Positions 34,799 to 47,462 of a DNA stretch of 64,000 bases are shown here, piece by piece (position 1 is the first letter of the stretch; each line of letters opens with the position of its first letter). Source of the DNA: Datisca glomerata (lineage: Eukaryota > Streptophyta > Magnoliopsida > Cucurbitales > Datiscaceae); contig QANY01002227.1 in NCBI GenBank assembly GCA_003255025.1, positions 359,501 to 423,500 of the forward strand, written 5' to 3'. The notes below the pieces were generated by a model that saw only the letters and a list, made by a program, of their open reading frames with translations, did not search any database and was not told the origin of the DNA. The position numbers and the translations under genes were made by a program.

Positions 34799-36016
34799 TG
34801 TTACGAATTTTCTATAGTGTAAGTGTACACTATCATTGTCAAGTAATAAAATTCTATGAAATAGAGTATCGTCCACATGATGCATTGATATTAATTATTG
34901 AAATTAACTTGACCTTAACTCTAATTGAGAATGACGAAAAGTTGAGTGTTCTAATTACACTAAAATTCTAATTAAACTAAAATGATAAAGATTTGATAAA
35001 GATAAATAATTCAAATTTGAATAGATAAAAGATCTAGGGATTTCAATTTCACCAAATCAAACATGATCAAAATTCTAAAACTCAAACAATCAATGTTTAT
35101 CATAATACTAAAAGTGAATTTCTCTAAAGTAATTATCAATCTTTCTTAAGCATCGATAATAATGAATCAAAAATATTAATCACATATCTCTGTCAAGATT
35201 CAATAAGTTGAAACCCATTAAGCATAGGAAATTATAATTCTTATACTAGATCCATAATTATCTCTAACTTATGAAACTCTAATGGTGTTATAAGCAAATA
35301 GAAAATTTACTCATAACTTCTTAGTCTCAGAAATAAATCTAAAATCATGCAATAGTTGGCCAGATGATCACAAACATTAAGAACGGATTATAACACTCAA
35401 TAATACTGAATAAACATAGATTGAATTGAAAATCAAAATTTATGAACAATCATAGTTTGGTTACATTGTAGCCCTAGATAAGAAAATTAGAATATACTAA
35501 AATAAGAAAACATCCTGATAATTTTTGTGAACATAGAGGAAAAGAGAAGAAAAACTAGATTTGAGGATGAAATTGAAGTTCAGATTCGTCTCCCCGTTGG
35601 ATCTGTCTTCGTTTCCTCTAAAACAAGCTCTCTTCTCTGCCTCCCACGTCCAAAAAGTCCTCTAAAAATATTAAAATATTTTATTTATACATTAGGAGAT
35701 GATAAGAATAAAATTGGAGAGAAAAAATGGAATAAAATAAAAATCATCGTCAATGTCCTTGCCAGCGCCCAGCATTGTGGCGCTGAAATGCCAGCGCCTT
35801 CTTGCACCCAGTGTCACTACGCTGGTCCTTCTACTTAGATCCATTCTTTAATTTTTTTTTAAACGCATTTTTGTCTTCCAACTCTTTCAAAAATTAACCC
35901 AAATGCATTTGAATATCATACCTACAAAATAAAAATAAATCAAACAATAAAACTCAAAGAATCAACAAAAATAAAGATAAAATTATTTAAAAAATAAGTG
36001 TGAAACACACTAATCA
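34799..36016 (-). mobile_element. Athila-1 3' LTR
   Basis: On the minus strand it starts TGATTAGTGTGTTTCACAC and ends CGTAACA. It is homologous throughout to the other LTR at 51767-52726, including the GC-rich block with GCGCCAG/CGTAGTGACACTGG words (35760-35830) typical of Athila LTRs. It is 1,218 bp against 960 bp for the partner, so indels have accumulated. Confidence 0.88.
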
Positions 36017-36031
36017 AATACCCCTAAACTT
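36017..36031 (-). other. Athila-1 polypurine tract
   Basis: AAGTTTAGGGGTATT on the minus strand immediately before the 3' LTR, preceded by TTGCTCGAGGACTAGCAAA, a context seen at this place in Athila elements. Confidence 0.8.
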
Positions 36032-37794
36032 AACTTTTTGCTAGTCCTCGAGCAAAACAAAAATTAAAAAAAATAAAACAAGAAAATAATAACTATAATT
36101 AAGCAAAACTATGGATCAAGTGACGAAATGTTTTGACTAGCTAAACATGCCTCAGAGATTACAAAATAGCAATAACCCAAGAAAAACTTTGAATTGACAT
36201 CATGTAGAATTTCAACACAAACACCAACTTACACTACACTTCGCCAAATCTCGGGTGCGTGTAAGTTACCTTAAGTCATCCAACTTCTTAATCTCAAATG
36301 AGTTTATGTAACCAAGTCTTATAAAAGTGGGTCCATTAATCTATAAATAGATTAGAACTTTATAGGCCAATTTTTCATGTCACTCTCCACTAATATATAC
36401 AAACCACAACACTTAGGATCATTAGGACTTTCGTAGGCTTGTAATATATAGCTACGGTTCAGGGTATGATAGATGATATTATTTTGGCTCAATATTTACC
36501 CATAGTCACACATGCATTCTAAAAATCAACGAGTTTAACCCAATTTTTCTTGTTGCACCCCTAAACTTGTCATTTTCTTCCACTTGAAATATCAACCATA
36601 CCCAACCATTCTTCTTCTCTCTGTTTTTTTAATTTGATTTCCTTAAGCTTCTATTTTTCTTAACGATCTTTCAGCTAATAGCTCCTAAACCAGTTGGTCT
36701 TAGGGCATTAGGTGTTAAGACACCCCTTTGAGCTTAGTCACTTAAGTCCAAGAGGCTACCAAATCAAACTTATTCATAATTTTTTTAATACACCACAACT
36801 CCTCCCATCCACCTATATTGTGATAGCTCCAAGTATTTTCCTAGAACATCCAAATACTATGAGTAAAAAGGGTTACTAAGGAAAACTTTTTATAAGGTTA
36901 GAAAATTATCATGGGTGCTCAAAAATGTTATTTAGGCTCAACAAGGATGACTAGGAAAAGAATTATGCATAAAATGGCTTGAAAAGCTCAAATGGTCTAA
37001 ATATGGCCTAAATCATGTCCTAAGTATAGTGTAGACTAGAATTTTACATCGAGCAATAATAAAACTAGTTCTAGAGTTCTTATGAGATCATAATGATTCA
37101 TTAAGTCACATAAACCTTCTTTAAGTAAAAAGATAATCAAGCGCTCAAAGCTAGGTGCTCAATATGTCAGGAATTCTCAAGTGAAATGCAAATCAACAAT
37201 TAGTTCAAACATACACAGACGCATAAATTCATCATTTTTTGAAAGTTATCAATAAATCAAACCTAATCTCATCATAGGCGTTAGTGTTCTCCACTACAAA
37301 ATGCCAAAATTTTACTTTTTAATAAAGTCACCACCCCCAACTTAAAACTTTCATTGTCCTCAATGAAAAAAAATATGTAAAAGGAGTAAGTAGAGAAGAC
37401 TCCTCTGAATAAGGATGAGCTTTCATCCTCGTCATTCTCTGCATTGTTCATGTTATCCCCAACTGAGGGGAAAGTGGTGCTTGAACCAAAATAATCCAAG
37501 GTCTGACGTTGCAGTGTTGGGAGGTCAGTGTCACGACGCTAAACGTTATGTCCATAGTTTTTTTATAGCTAAATCCTAAATAAAATAAAAATAACATAAA
37601 TAAAATTAATTAAAAATAAAAATAAATTAAAAAAATAAATAAATATGGGTTACCTCTCGGTAGCGCTTGCTTTAATGTCTTCAGCTAGACGTAATGACCA
37701 CCCATGCTTCACCCATTGTCCACTAACTTTAGAATCCCATTTGTGTAAAAAAAATGACCACCCTAAGACCGTTTGGTGCTCTCTCAACACCCTT
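36032..37794 (-). other. Athila-1 3' untranslated region
   Basis: Non-coding sequence between the (deleted) pol and the 3' LTR. Near 37640-37700 the minus strand carries the AGACATTAAAGCAAGCGCT-type block followed by GAGGTAACCCA, which is characteristic of Athila 3' regions. No env-like frame survives. A second copy of the GC-rich CAGTGTTGGGAGGTCAGTG motif is at 37510. Confidence 0.65.
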
Positions 37795-37799
37795 AGCAG
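37795..37799. repeat. Copia-C target-site duplication, left
   Basis: AGCAG, identical to 42991-42995. Confidence 0.9.
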
Positions 37800-38023
37800 T
37801 GTAGAAAATTCTAATAAGATAGAATTCAAGGAAGAAAAGGAGATCAAGAAGAAAGAAGAAGAAGATAAGGAATACACAGTATTACATTAATCATAGACAA
37901 CATAAAAGGGGAAAATAATATAAACCCTCTCCAATGGCTAGTTGAGAGGAAAGGACCAAAACACCCCTAGAAAACAAACTAACAAACATATAAAGAAAAT
38001 TACACTTTATCCTTTATCTTATC
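37800..38023 (-). mobile_element. Copia-C 3' LTR
   Basis: 224 bp. On the minus strand it starts TGATAAGATAAAGG and ends TTTTCTACA. It is preceded by the polypurine tract TTTGAGGGAGGG (38024-38035). It differs from the 5' LTR (42752-42990, 239 bp) by a 15-20 bp indel and many substitutions, so the insertion is not recent. Confidence 0.93.
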
Positions 38024-38035
38024 ACCCTCCCTCAA

Positions 38036-39430
38036 ACTAATCTTAGAATCAAGGATGAGTTTGCTCTTGAGAAAAGAAAATTGAGGAGTTAAAGAGGTTT
38101 TGTAAATAAGTCTGCAAGTTGCCGGTGTGAAGGGACATGTTTGACAATGAGGTCCTTTTTACCACTCTTTCTCTAACGAAGTGAAATTCAATCTCCACGT
38201 GTTTTGTTTGAGCATGGAGAATTGGGTTCAAGTCTAAAAAGATGGTAGAAGTATTGTCACAATACAATGCTAAAAAGATGGTAAACGTGCATGTCTCTAA
38301 GAATATGTCTAATCCAGCTTAATTTTGTAGTTGTGTTGGCCAAAGCTTTGTATTCTCCCTCTTTAGAGACATGGCCACGGTTGCTTATTTCTTAGCACTT
38401 TAGGATATTTCATTTTTCTAAGAAAAATAACAAATCCAGATGTAGAACATCTATTAGAAGGGTCACCAGCCCAATCTGCATCACCATAAGCTTACAAATT
38501 AAGAGATCCTAAAGTAAACAGAAGGCCATGGTCTATAGTAGCAATAATATACCTAAGTATACATTTAACTACAGCAAAATGACTTGTAGCTGGAGAATGC
38601 ATGAACTGACACACGCGATTAACAACAAAACTTATATCAGAACAAGTAAAAGTCAAGCACTACAATGAACCAACAAGACTTCTATATAAAGTAACATTAG
38701 ATAAGGGTTATCCAGTATGACTATAGAGAGGAGATTTACAAGAATATGGAGTCTTACATGGTTTAGCAGTAAGCATGCTAGCCTTTAGAAGCAAATCTCT
38801 AGCATAATTATGCTGGTTTATAAAGATGTCATCAATTTTCCTAGTAACTTCTAAACCTAAGAAATACTTAAGGTTACCAAGATCAGTCATATAAAAAGTG
38901 TTTTACAATTTATGAACAAGATGGTCAATAAAAGTAGTATGTGTGCCACTAATGATAATGCCATCATCATAAAGTAAGACATTGGGAAGAGAATTAAAAG
39001 AAGCACAAACAAATATAGAGCTATTAACATGTGAGGTATAAAAACTAAGAGAAAGAAGATGACCGGTAAATCTCTCAAACTAAGCTCATGGAGCTTCCTT
39101 TAAGCCATACAAGATTTGTGTAACCTACATACATAATCAGGGTATTGCTTATAAGTCAAACCCTTATGGTTGGCACACATAAACCTCTTCAGCTAAAGAT
39201 CCATGTAAAAAGGTATTTTTGACATCAAGTTGCCTTATATGCCAGTTATAAGTAACAGCTAAGGAGAAAAGAATCAAAATGTTAGGTCGTTTGATAATAG
39301 GACTAGAAGTCTCATCATAGTCTATGCCTACCTGTTGATGAAAATCCTTGACAACCAATCTAGCTTTATATCTAGAAATGGTGCAATCAGGGTTGTATTT
39401 GAGTTTATAAACCCATTTACAACCCACTAG
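38036..39430 (-). pseudogene. Copia-C reverse transcriptase and RNase H
   Basis: RT begins with MGCKWVYKLKYNPDCTISRY-ARLV (39427) and continues to QLDVKNTFLHGSL. The catalytic region near 38955 reads LLYDDGIIISG where copia has YVDD-III, so the motif is altered. MTDLGNLKYFLGLEV opens the next piece at 38890. RNase H shows ADWAGDPSNRCSTSG (about 38460), then MYCDNTSTIFL and QTKHVEIEFHFVRE (38267-38160). The C-terminus approaches the polypurine tract with a decayed ADIFTKPL-like block. Stops and shifts divide it into at least five pieces. Confidence 0.85.
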
Positions 39431-41340
39431 GTTCTTGTTAGGAGGTAATGGAACAAGAGTCCAAGTTCTTTGAGACTGAAGGACATTATATTCAGTCTAC
39501 ATTGCTTTTATCCAGTCTGGATGTTTAGCAGCACTAGTAAAGCTAGTTGGTTCAGTAGGTATAGAATCATACAAAGAACTAGAAGCAACCAAAGCACGTT
39601 TCTTAAAAATCCCAGATTTAGATCTGGTTTGCATAGGAAGGACATGTTGAGTAACAGTTGGTGAAGGTGCAGAAGTGATCCTAAAATTATGTTGAGTTGA
39701 AATAGGCAAATCAATAGAAATGGCAGCAAAAATATCAGGACAATTATGAGCAGAATGCACAACATGATGACCAGAATGTATATCAGCTAAATGATGTATG
39801 TCAGTATCTAAAGCAGAAGGCAAAGAGGACTGAGACATGTTATGATGCAAGGAGGAGAGCATGGTATTATCTTGAGAATGTTGTAAACCAGAAGATAAGT
39901 GTATTGAAGTAGTGGTCTAACCCAGAATTACCACAAACAGGTAGATGATGATGTTGATCAAAATGCTCAGGTAAATTATCAACAGTTCTAACTTCAGTAG
40001 CAGTAGGAACAGAACTAAACTATTAGTGGAAATAGTAGTAGTATTGTGTCTAGTAGGGAGAGATTCAGGTAAAGAGATGACAGATTGCACGAGAGCAGAG
40101 GTATTAGAAATAGAAGAACCAGAATGTAAAGCAGTAGAAACATATGGAACATAAGTGATAGAACTAATAAGAGGGAGAAAGGAAGAATACCTTAAAGCAG
40201 AAGTATCAAAACCAATGTTTTGAGTTGTACTTTGCAGATTTTGAGTATTAAAGGCAAAAGGAAAACTATGTTCATCAGAGTAAACATGTCTAGAAGTATA
40301 GCATTTGTTTGAAATGATATTATAACATAAAAATCCTTTTTGAGCATTAGCATATCCCAAGAAAACACACTTAATGGATTTAGGATAAAATTTATTTATC
40401 ATATAAGGTCTCAAGCTAGGGTAACAAACATACCCTATAACTCTAAGATGTGTATAGTCATGTAAATTCCTAAACAATCTTTCATAAGGTGAAGCATGAT
40501 TTAAAACAGGAGTAGGCATATGATTTATTAAATAAATAGAGGCAGCAAAAGCATACTTCCAGAAGGATGGGGGAAGAGATGGATGATGCATCATGGTGAG
40601 TCCAATCTCAACCAAGTGCCTATGTTTACTCTCAGCAACCCCATTTTGCTGAGGAGTATAAGGGCGTGTCATTTGATGCACAATGTCATGTTCATGTAAA
40701 TAAGACTGAAATTATAAACTATTGAACTCACCACCCCCATCTGTTCGTAAGTTTTTAATTTTTGTTGAGAACACGTTCTCAACAAGGGGTTTAAACCTCT
40801 TAAGATAGTAAACACATCAGATTTGTAAGCTATAAGAAAGAACCAAGCATACCTAGACATACCATCAATAAATATAACATAGAATTTATGTCCAGGTGAA
40901 GAAGCAGTAAGGGAAGGCTCCCACACATCACTTTATATTAATTCTAAATGAGATGAAGACACAAATTCAGAAAGATTAAAGGGAATACGAGTCATTTTAT
41001 TTTGAACACAACTAGTACAGATACACTTGTCAGAAGAAGAAGAATTACAAGGTAAACTAGCTTTGTTTAATATCTGTCTAACAATAATAGGAGTAGGATG
41101 CCCTAATATATTGTGCCAAAGAAAATTAGAATGCTTAGCACCAAGATAAGCTACATGTGACTTATGTAAAGAAGAAGGGATAGGGTAAAGTCCATTTATG
41201 CTAGGCCCTTTATACGGTATTAGGCCTGTAACTTTGTCTTGAATCCAAAAGAAAGAAGCATCAAAGATAAAAAAGACATTTATTATCAAGACAGAACCTG
41301 TAAACAAACAGTAAATTTGAAGATAAAGAAGGAACACAAA
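39431..41340 (-). pseudogene. Copia-C pre-integrase and integrase
   Basis: The pre-integrase histidine/cysteine region shows LWHNILGHPTPIIVRQIL and CICTSC. The integrase core has FIDGMSRYAWFF (first D region), RTDGGGEF in a shifted frame near 40730 (second D), and YTPQQNGVAESKHRH with the catalytic glutamate (40660-40620). The longest open piece, 254 codons at 40681-39917, continues through KCVFLGYANAQKGFLCY. A serine/threonine-rich linker (39862-39497), ending ALVASSSLYDSIPTEPTSF, leads towards RT. There are few lesions for its length. Confidence 0.88.
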
Positions 41341-42480
41341 AGACTTGTTTTAAAGGAAAAGAAGAAGATTGAGTTTGAAGGTTACCAGAACCAGAATGAG
41401 TAATGGGTAAAGACTTCCCATTTTCAATAGAGATGTTATCTTCCCAAGTATATTCAGTAGAAGAGAAGATGTTGTTTAGTTCTGGTGTAAGGTGAGAATT
41501 ACACTTTGTGTCTGTCAACCATACATGAGAATCTTTTGGTAGAGAATGTTGTGACATTGCAGTCATAGTAGTCAAGTTGGATGGTAAGTTTCTTCCTTGA
41601 TTAGAGAAATTTAAGCTATAATGGCAGTCAACTGCGTTGTGCCCCCATCTTGTGGTAAATCTGACACTAGATCCTTCCATTGTGAGGAGTTCCTTGATTG
41701 TCTTGATTATTGTTGGTAATGTTCTTGAATGGTTAATAGCCTTAGATAGGAGGAGCTCCATGGACAGATGGTAAGGTTGAGGAGTTCCAGTTGGGATTTC
41801 TTCCTCTTCGATTAGAATGGAATCTACCAACACCTCTATTGCCTCTATAATTGTGTGAACCTCATCCTCTGTTAGTGCCACTGTTGGGAAAGGATGTAAG
41901 AAGAGTAGTGTTCAGGAAAATGGAGATTTTGATTCTTCTGTTGTGCTCTAGATAGTGTTCTCCAGATTTGAGAAGAACATGTAATTCTTCTAAAGAAAGT
42001 GGTTCAGGTCGAGTTCTAATAGAAGTATGTATAGTATTGAATTCAGTAGATAAACCGTTGATTGTGTAAATGAACATGTCTTCATCATCAACACTAACAG
42101 AAATTGCAGCTAATTTGTTTTTTATCTCTTTAATCCTTTGAATGTAGGAGTCAATGCTTTCTGAGACAGATTGTAGATCAGACTTGAGTTGAAGAATATT
42201 CGTTCTGGAAACAGAAAAGAACCTGCGCGTAATTGAAACCCACACTTCCTTTGATGATGTGCACCCAACAACATAGGACAAGGAAATAGGAGAGAGTGTG
42301 GCATTAAACAAGGTCATGAGAGCTTGATCTTGAGCTACCCACTGATCAAATTTAAGGTTTTTTTATTCAGTGTCATCACTGTTCTTGATGAAGGGGGAAG
42401 GGATCGATTGGTTCCATAAATTTAACCGAACACCATGTGAGCTTTTAGGATAGAAGAAATATGGTATTTCCATAACATGA
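41341..42480 (-). pseudogene. Copia-C gag and protease
   Basis: Gag starts near 42474 (MEIPYFF), with a TAA about 40 codons in. It then runs open at 42317-41862 through SPISLSYVVGCTSSKEVW, LQLKSDLQ and RIKEIKNKLAAI, the UBN2-type copia gag. The zinc knuckle is mostly lost (RWGHNAVDCHYSLN). The protease reads VWLTDTKCNSHLTPEL, where the family has LDSGATHHLTP: the aspartate is kept but GA is replaced by KC, so activity is not expected. The open frame 41881-41261 includes this region and part of the pre-integrase. Confidence 0.83.
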
Positions 42481-42735
42481 AGTTATAGGAGTCAAATTTG
42501 ATTGAAATCAGATTGCAAATCTTGGAATGGAGAAATATAGGTGAAAAAGAGGAGATTCAGAAGCATAAGATGAATTTATGGTGAAATTTTGATTAGAGGG
42601 AACATAGGAAGCTGACGGGTTAATCTAAGAACTCATCTGAGAATTTGTTTAAGAACCAACTCTGATTGCCGTGGTTTCTTGATTTTCAGAAATGAGATTT
42701 TCGATTTCAGCCGTGGATCGTTTGACGTGAGTCAA

Positions 42736-42751
42736 TGCTGCTCTGATACCA
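42736..42751 (-). other. Copia-C primer-binding site
   Basis: TGGTATCAGAGCAGC on the minus strand, directly after the 5' LTR: a well-preserved initiator-methionine-tRNA type primer site. The stretch 42481-42735 is leader. Confidence 0.92.
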
Positions 42752-42990
42752 TGTAGAAAACTCTAATAAGATAGAATTCAAGGAAGAAATATTAAGAGAA
42801 GAAAGAGAGATCAAGAAGGAAGAAGAAAAGGATAAGAAATACACATTATTGCATTAATCACAAACAACTATAAATGGGAAAACAATATAAACCCAATCTG
42901 ATGGCTATTTAAGAGGAAAGGATCAAAACACCCATAAAAACAAATTAACAGACATATAACAAAATTTACATTTTACCCTTTATCTTATCA
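42752..42990 (-). mobile_element. Copia-C 5' LTR
   Basis: 239 bp, on the minus strand TGATAAGATAAAGGG to TTTTCTACA, partner of 37800-38023. Both edges are defined by the AGCAG target duplication and by the primer site. Confidence 0.93.
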
Positions 42991-42995
42991 AGCAG
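42991..42995. repeat. Copia-C target-site duplication, right
   Basis: AGCAG, matching 37795-37799. Together they show that copia-C inserted into Athila-1. Confidence 0.9.
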
Positions 42996-43734
42996 CTTGT
43001 CTACTTGTTCACCATTTAATGAAGCAGATAATGATAGAAAGAGTGGATGCTTCTCCCATAACGGTGTATTGAAGATGGAGGTTTAACACCGATGGATTTT
43101 CAATGGATGATAGGTGTCTAGGTTTACCTTCTCTCAATTTTGCACAAGGCCTCTTAATGAATATGGATGGGGGTGCTTCCAATTGATTAACACACTTCAA
43201 AATCTTTGGATTCTCCTTGTCAATAAACCCCAACTAGACATGTTTTTAATGGTCCACTCGGTTCACTAGTGTGAATTTCTTCCTCAAAACATACTTCTGC
43301 ACTTTCCACCCGCAAACAACTATTCATATCATTTGAGGTTTTATTGCTTTGAAGACATTGAAAATCACCTGATCTTCTTGCACTCTCAGAATAAGTTCCC
43401 TTCGTGTAGCCTACACGAGGTCTACACTTTTCTCCCCTTTACCCTCTTAAAGTTATCCTACCCTCGGGATGAGAGTTCTTCCCGTAACTAAGAATGGACT
43501 TCCAAGAATTATTGAAATTTCTTGATTTTCCTCCATGTCAAGAACAAAAAATCAGTTGAGAAAATAAATTTATCCACATTTACCAAGATCCTCAATAATC
43601 CCCTGTGGATATTTGATAGAACGATCAGCTAATTGTAAAGAGACCTCCGTTGGTTTAATTTCTCCAAGACCTAGTTTCTTCTAATCTGAATATTGCATCA
43701 AGTTGATACTAGCCTCAAGATCACATAGATACTT
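42996..43734 (-). pseudogene. Athila-1 protease region
   Basis: Protease of Athila-1: CDLEASINLMQYSD (family: CDLGASINLMP; the active-site glycine is glutamate here), then KKLGLGEIKPTEVSLQLADR, IKYPQGIIEDLGK, and ISIILGSPFLVTG-T after a frame break. It starts abruptly at 43734 where a CACTA terminus begins. After the protease the sequence is decayed (43009-43233) and leads to the copia-C insertion. Reverse transcriptase, RNase H and integrase of Athila-1 are missing. Confidence 0.8.
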
Positions 43735-45571
43735 CACTACAACAAACATGTGCTTTTATAGCACACTAGGATCAGGTTTTATGTCAAAAACGTTAAGGAA
43801 ACTAATAGGACAATGGGCGTGGGTTGAATATTCACTTGGGTGGGGGACCTAAATTCATCCAACCCGCTTAAAAAATTGCTCACAAAATAGTACTCCCTCT
43901 TCCAACCTTTCTTTCTTAACTTCGACCTCTTTCTCTCAACTTCAACTCTCTTTCTCTCAACTTCAACCTTTATTTCTCTCATCGATATTAGGGCTCACTG
44001 AATCTCACTTTCTCTTTTTGAAGCGCCTATGTTTTGTCTGCAACAAGCGTCTCTGCTCTATCATCTCTCCACAACGAAGCTCACAAAGCGTCTAGAATGA
44101 AGCATTCATCGCTAGGCGAAGCTCTCTCTCAGATACTTCTTGCATTTAAGTGTTTGTCATGGATTTGTCCACATCTCTCTGTTTGAGCTCTGTCTCACAG
44201 CTTCAAAGCTTCTCTTTGTTTTAGGTGTTGTTTGTCACAGATTTTTGTTTTAAGAATATGAGTATTGAAGGATTTGTTTTTGGCATTTCAATATTTTCAT
44301 GCAATTTGTTTTTATGTCTGACCTTTTAATGTTCAAATTACTTACTAATGCATTATTTGATCAATGAAGTATGAATTTATTAACGACATCCATTCTTCAC
44401 TCATTGTTACGGCTCTTTAATCGCTAGGCCATTTCAGAATTATCTTCTTAGAGGGAACCAGATTGTGAAAGAGACAGGACTGGTTTATGCTATGCCTATA
44501 AAAATTGCACCTCTTCCTTAAATGAGGCACTTAAAATCATCGTTCATCTCTTAACTACTATTTATTTGAGTTGTCTGAGACACTGATTTTCATCAAGCTG
44601 TTAACAACTTGCCTACAGGTGTTTTCATGCCTGCAATCAACGTGACAGACAATACCCAAAGCTTCTCTTCATTTTGGGTAAATCCCTAATTTTTTGTTAG
44701 GCATTAAATTTCCAAGTTTAGGTTGTTTTTGTGAAATTATTGAGAATGATAGTAGAAACACTGTTACTGACTATGGTAAATGTTTGGCTTAGCTGATGTA
44801 TTCAACATCGAATACATATACCATGTTTTCCTCATTTTTCCGGTTACTCTTTTTATTCTTTTCTCATAGTCTCTGTGTCCACTCTCTACCTCTCGAAAAA
44901 CATCGTGCTTAGAGGTTTTTTCATATCTAAATGATTGAGCTTTGACATTTCCCCACTATATTGAAGATGTTCAATGAACTTATTACTGATCTAATGCTTC
45001 CACTGCTTCTACGATATGAATAACTATTACATAAGCTTTATATTGTATAGGTACTGTGATTTGTGGTGATATATAGAAATGTTGCAAATATCATAGTTTA
45101 AGCACATGCTAGGCTGTTCACACTAAGCAATAAATTTATGGATCTTGATATCAGTTTGTTAGAATGGTCTAAGTTTTCTTACAAAAAATGTTGGTATACT
45201 TTCGATTGAGGTGAAAGGAATTTAGTTTGCTTGTTGCTCTTGAATATGGTTAGCTTATATAGGTTGCCCTAAATTTTATCCCCCCACATGAGTGTAAGAA
45301 TACTTCTGAAAGATGGGAATTTATTCGTTGGCAAGCATGGTTAGACGCCATCAAATGTAACTTTGCTTTAAGTAAATCTTTCCATTTTTTCTAGTTGTTT
45401 ATAGGCGTAGACTTTTTCTTCTTTCCCTTGCTTCTTGTATCCTACTAGCTAGCAATTGAATGGGTTTGAGAGTGCATTTAGTGGAGAAGGTGAATATCAG
45501 AGATGCTTTGTACTAAGATATTATTATCAAGCACAGGATGGTTGGGTGTTTATAAATTAAATGATAAGATC
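43735..45571. mobile_element. CACTA transposon fragment, one end
   Basis: CACTACAACAAACATGTGCT begins exactly where Athila protease sequence stops, and it has the form of a CACTA (En/Spm) terminal inverted repeat. The opposite end is not seen; the copia-A' LTR interrupts the segment at about 45572. The interior contains a pyrimidine-rich tract (TTTCTCTCAACTTCAACTC, repeated, 43925-43980) and sequence resembling a plant gene leader (44000-44220), possibly captured. No transposase was recognised. Confidence 0.5.
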
Positions 45572-47450
45572 AGTTGGTTTTAAAATTAATTCAAACAAGT
45601 TTGAACCACTAACGGTTCGGGGGCGGAACATAAAAAATCTCCAATTATTTTATTTATCAAATTAATAACTTAAAACTAAACAACGTACGATTATACATAT
45701 ACGACATTAAATGAGAAGATAAGGTTATAAACAATTTTTTCACCTATACCTTGTATCGGAGAATTTCTGAACTGATAGAATTTCTTCGAGCGTTCTTCGT
45801 ATTCTTCAAGCTTCGGGATCCGAACCACGCACTTGGACTCCAAGAACGATTTATGAATTTCATCTACCAATAACCACTCATTAATTTCATAAATATATCT
45901 CACGAGAATTTTGTGTAGGAATTTGAGTGTGGGCTCTCAAAAAGATTGAAGAAGAAAATTAAAAAAATTTATCCTTCAATATAATTTTCACCGGCAACAG
46001 GGAGGGAAGGGGAAACATTTTTCTGTCTTACTTTGTTAACAAGCAACTATATCTAATACAAGATCTATCTGCAATCAGATTATAATTAAATATTGATAAA
46101 TGTAATTTTTTATATTTACAAATATAATCATATATTTTTAAATTTCCAAAAATTCACCTCATATATTCATAATTGCCAAAAATTATAATATTCCCTAGAG
46201 TTTGAGTTGTATCGAGATTCATTAATTAATTAATGAATCTCGATCATTATCAATTAATTAATTAAATTATTTTTATTTACTAATTATTCAATAATTATAA
46301 AATAATAAACTAATTAATTTCAATACATATAATCACACTTAACTAATTAAGTGACATCACCCATCACATGTCTAATTTACTTTGTTTTTCTATTCTTGTT
46401 CTCATGAGCTATTTCAGAGACCGAATGGACCCACACGAACAAAGCTATGGATTCAAATACCCCGCGAATTTATCTCCATAAATTCTTAACCTATTTAATC
46501 TTGACATCGTACGACTCCACTATAGGTTCGATGTTGAATCAACTCTCGATTCATGCGTGCAACGTTTTTTATTGGTGTAAATAAACCCTTTTTATTTTCA
46601 CCGTCCACAAAATATTTTAACATAATATTCATCGTGAATATCAGTAACAAGAAAAAAATATAAAATTACCATTTTACCCCTCTTATTATTATTTTCTTAA
46701 CTCCTTTATTGACTGTGAATAAGAAAGACATAATAGTGAATTGTCTCGTACAATTCACAAGTCTTAATCAATGACTCAATTCATTGAATACCTGGCCAGG
46801 TTAGTTTATTCACACACCGATCAATAAAGCATAAGGTGATATTGTTGCTTCCGTAATCCAACCACGAATTTTCATATATGTGAATCACGTAGCTCCAACT
46901 TAATTGAATTACAATCCCAACAACCGATGTATTACCCGCCAATTCAAGCTCACCCATTTGACATATCAAAGATTACAACTAACTAAGTTAAGCTACTTAT
47001 TCACCTCAGGATTAAGATAATTATGAAAATACACTTAAGGCGTAATGATTAGATTTAAAGCTAAGTAAACGATTTTAGGCTATACACTAATTTGTTACTG
47101 GTCTATTCAACATGTTCATAGCATGTCTAGGTTAACCATTTGAGTCTCCACTCCCATGCCTCAAGACTGGCATTCATTGGTTCAACCTAACAGTCATAAT
47201 CAGATTTGATTGCCCAGTCGATCCTAAGACTGCGAATATCGTTCTGAACTTTCTCAGAAGAGTTCATCTGGAGACACATCTGTCTTCACTCTTCATTTGT
47301 TAATGAAAGTTCTAGAACTTGAGTAATTTATAAACACACTTTAATAAAACTTTCAATTTATTCATAAGAATTTAATAATACTAATGTCTAAGAAATAACT
47401 AAATACAAATAAATAGTTATTATACGCTACTTTATGGACATATTCCAACA
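45572..47450 (-). mobile_element. Copia-A' 3' LTR
   Basis: Reverse-oriented LTR of the copia-A family, starting TGTTGGAATATGTCCATAAA on the minus strand at 47450 and showing the same internal order as 9865-11682. The far edge near 45572 is decayed (AGTTGG for TGTTGG). It is preceded by the polypurine tract CAAGTGGGAGAT (47451-47462). Confidence 0.82.
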
Positions 47451-47462
47451 ATCTCCCACTTG

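Noticed and set aside
33000..36031. Tandem Athila (one LTR shared by two interiors through unequal recombination)
   Set aside because: The perfect ATGTA duplication outside both Athila-1 LTRs shows a simple insertion into the end of another Athila LTR.
43891..43900. TACTCCCTCT as a Stowaway MITE end
   Set aside because: No inverted partner or TA duplication found nearby.
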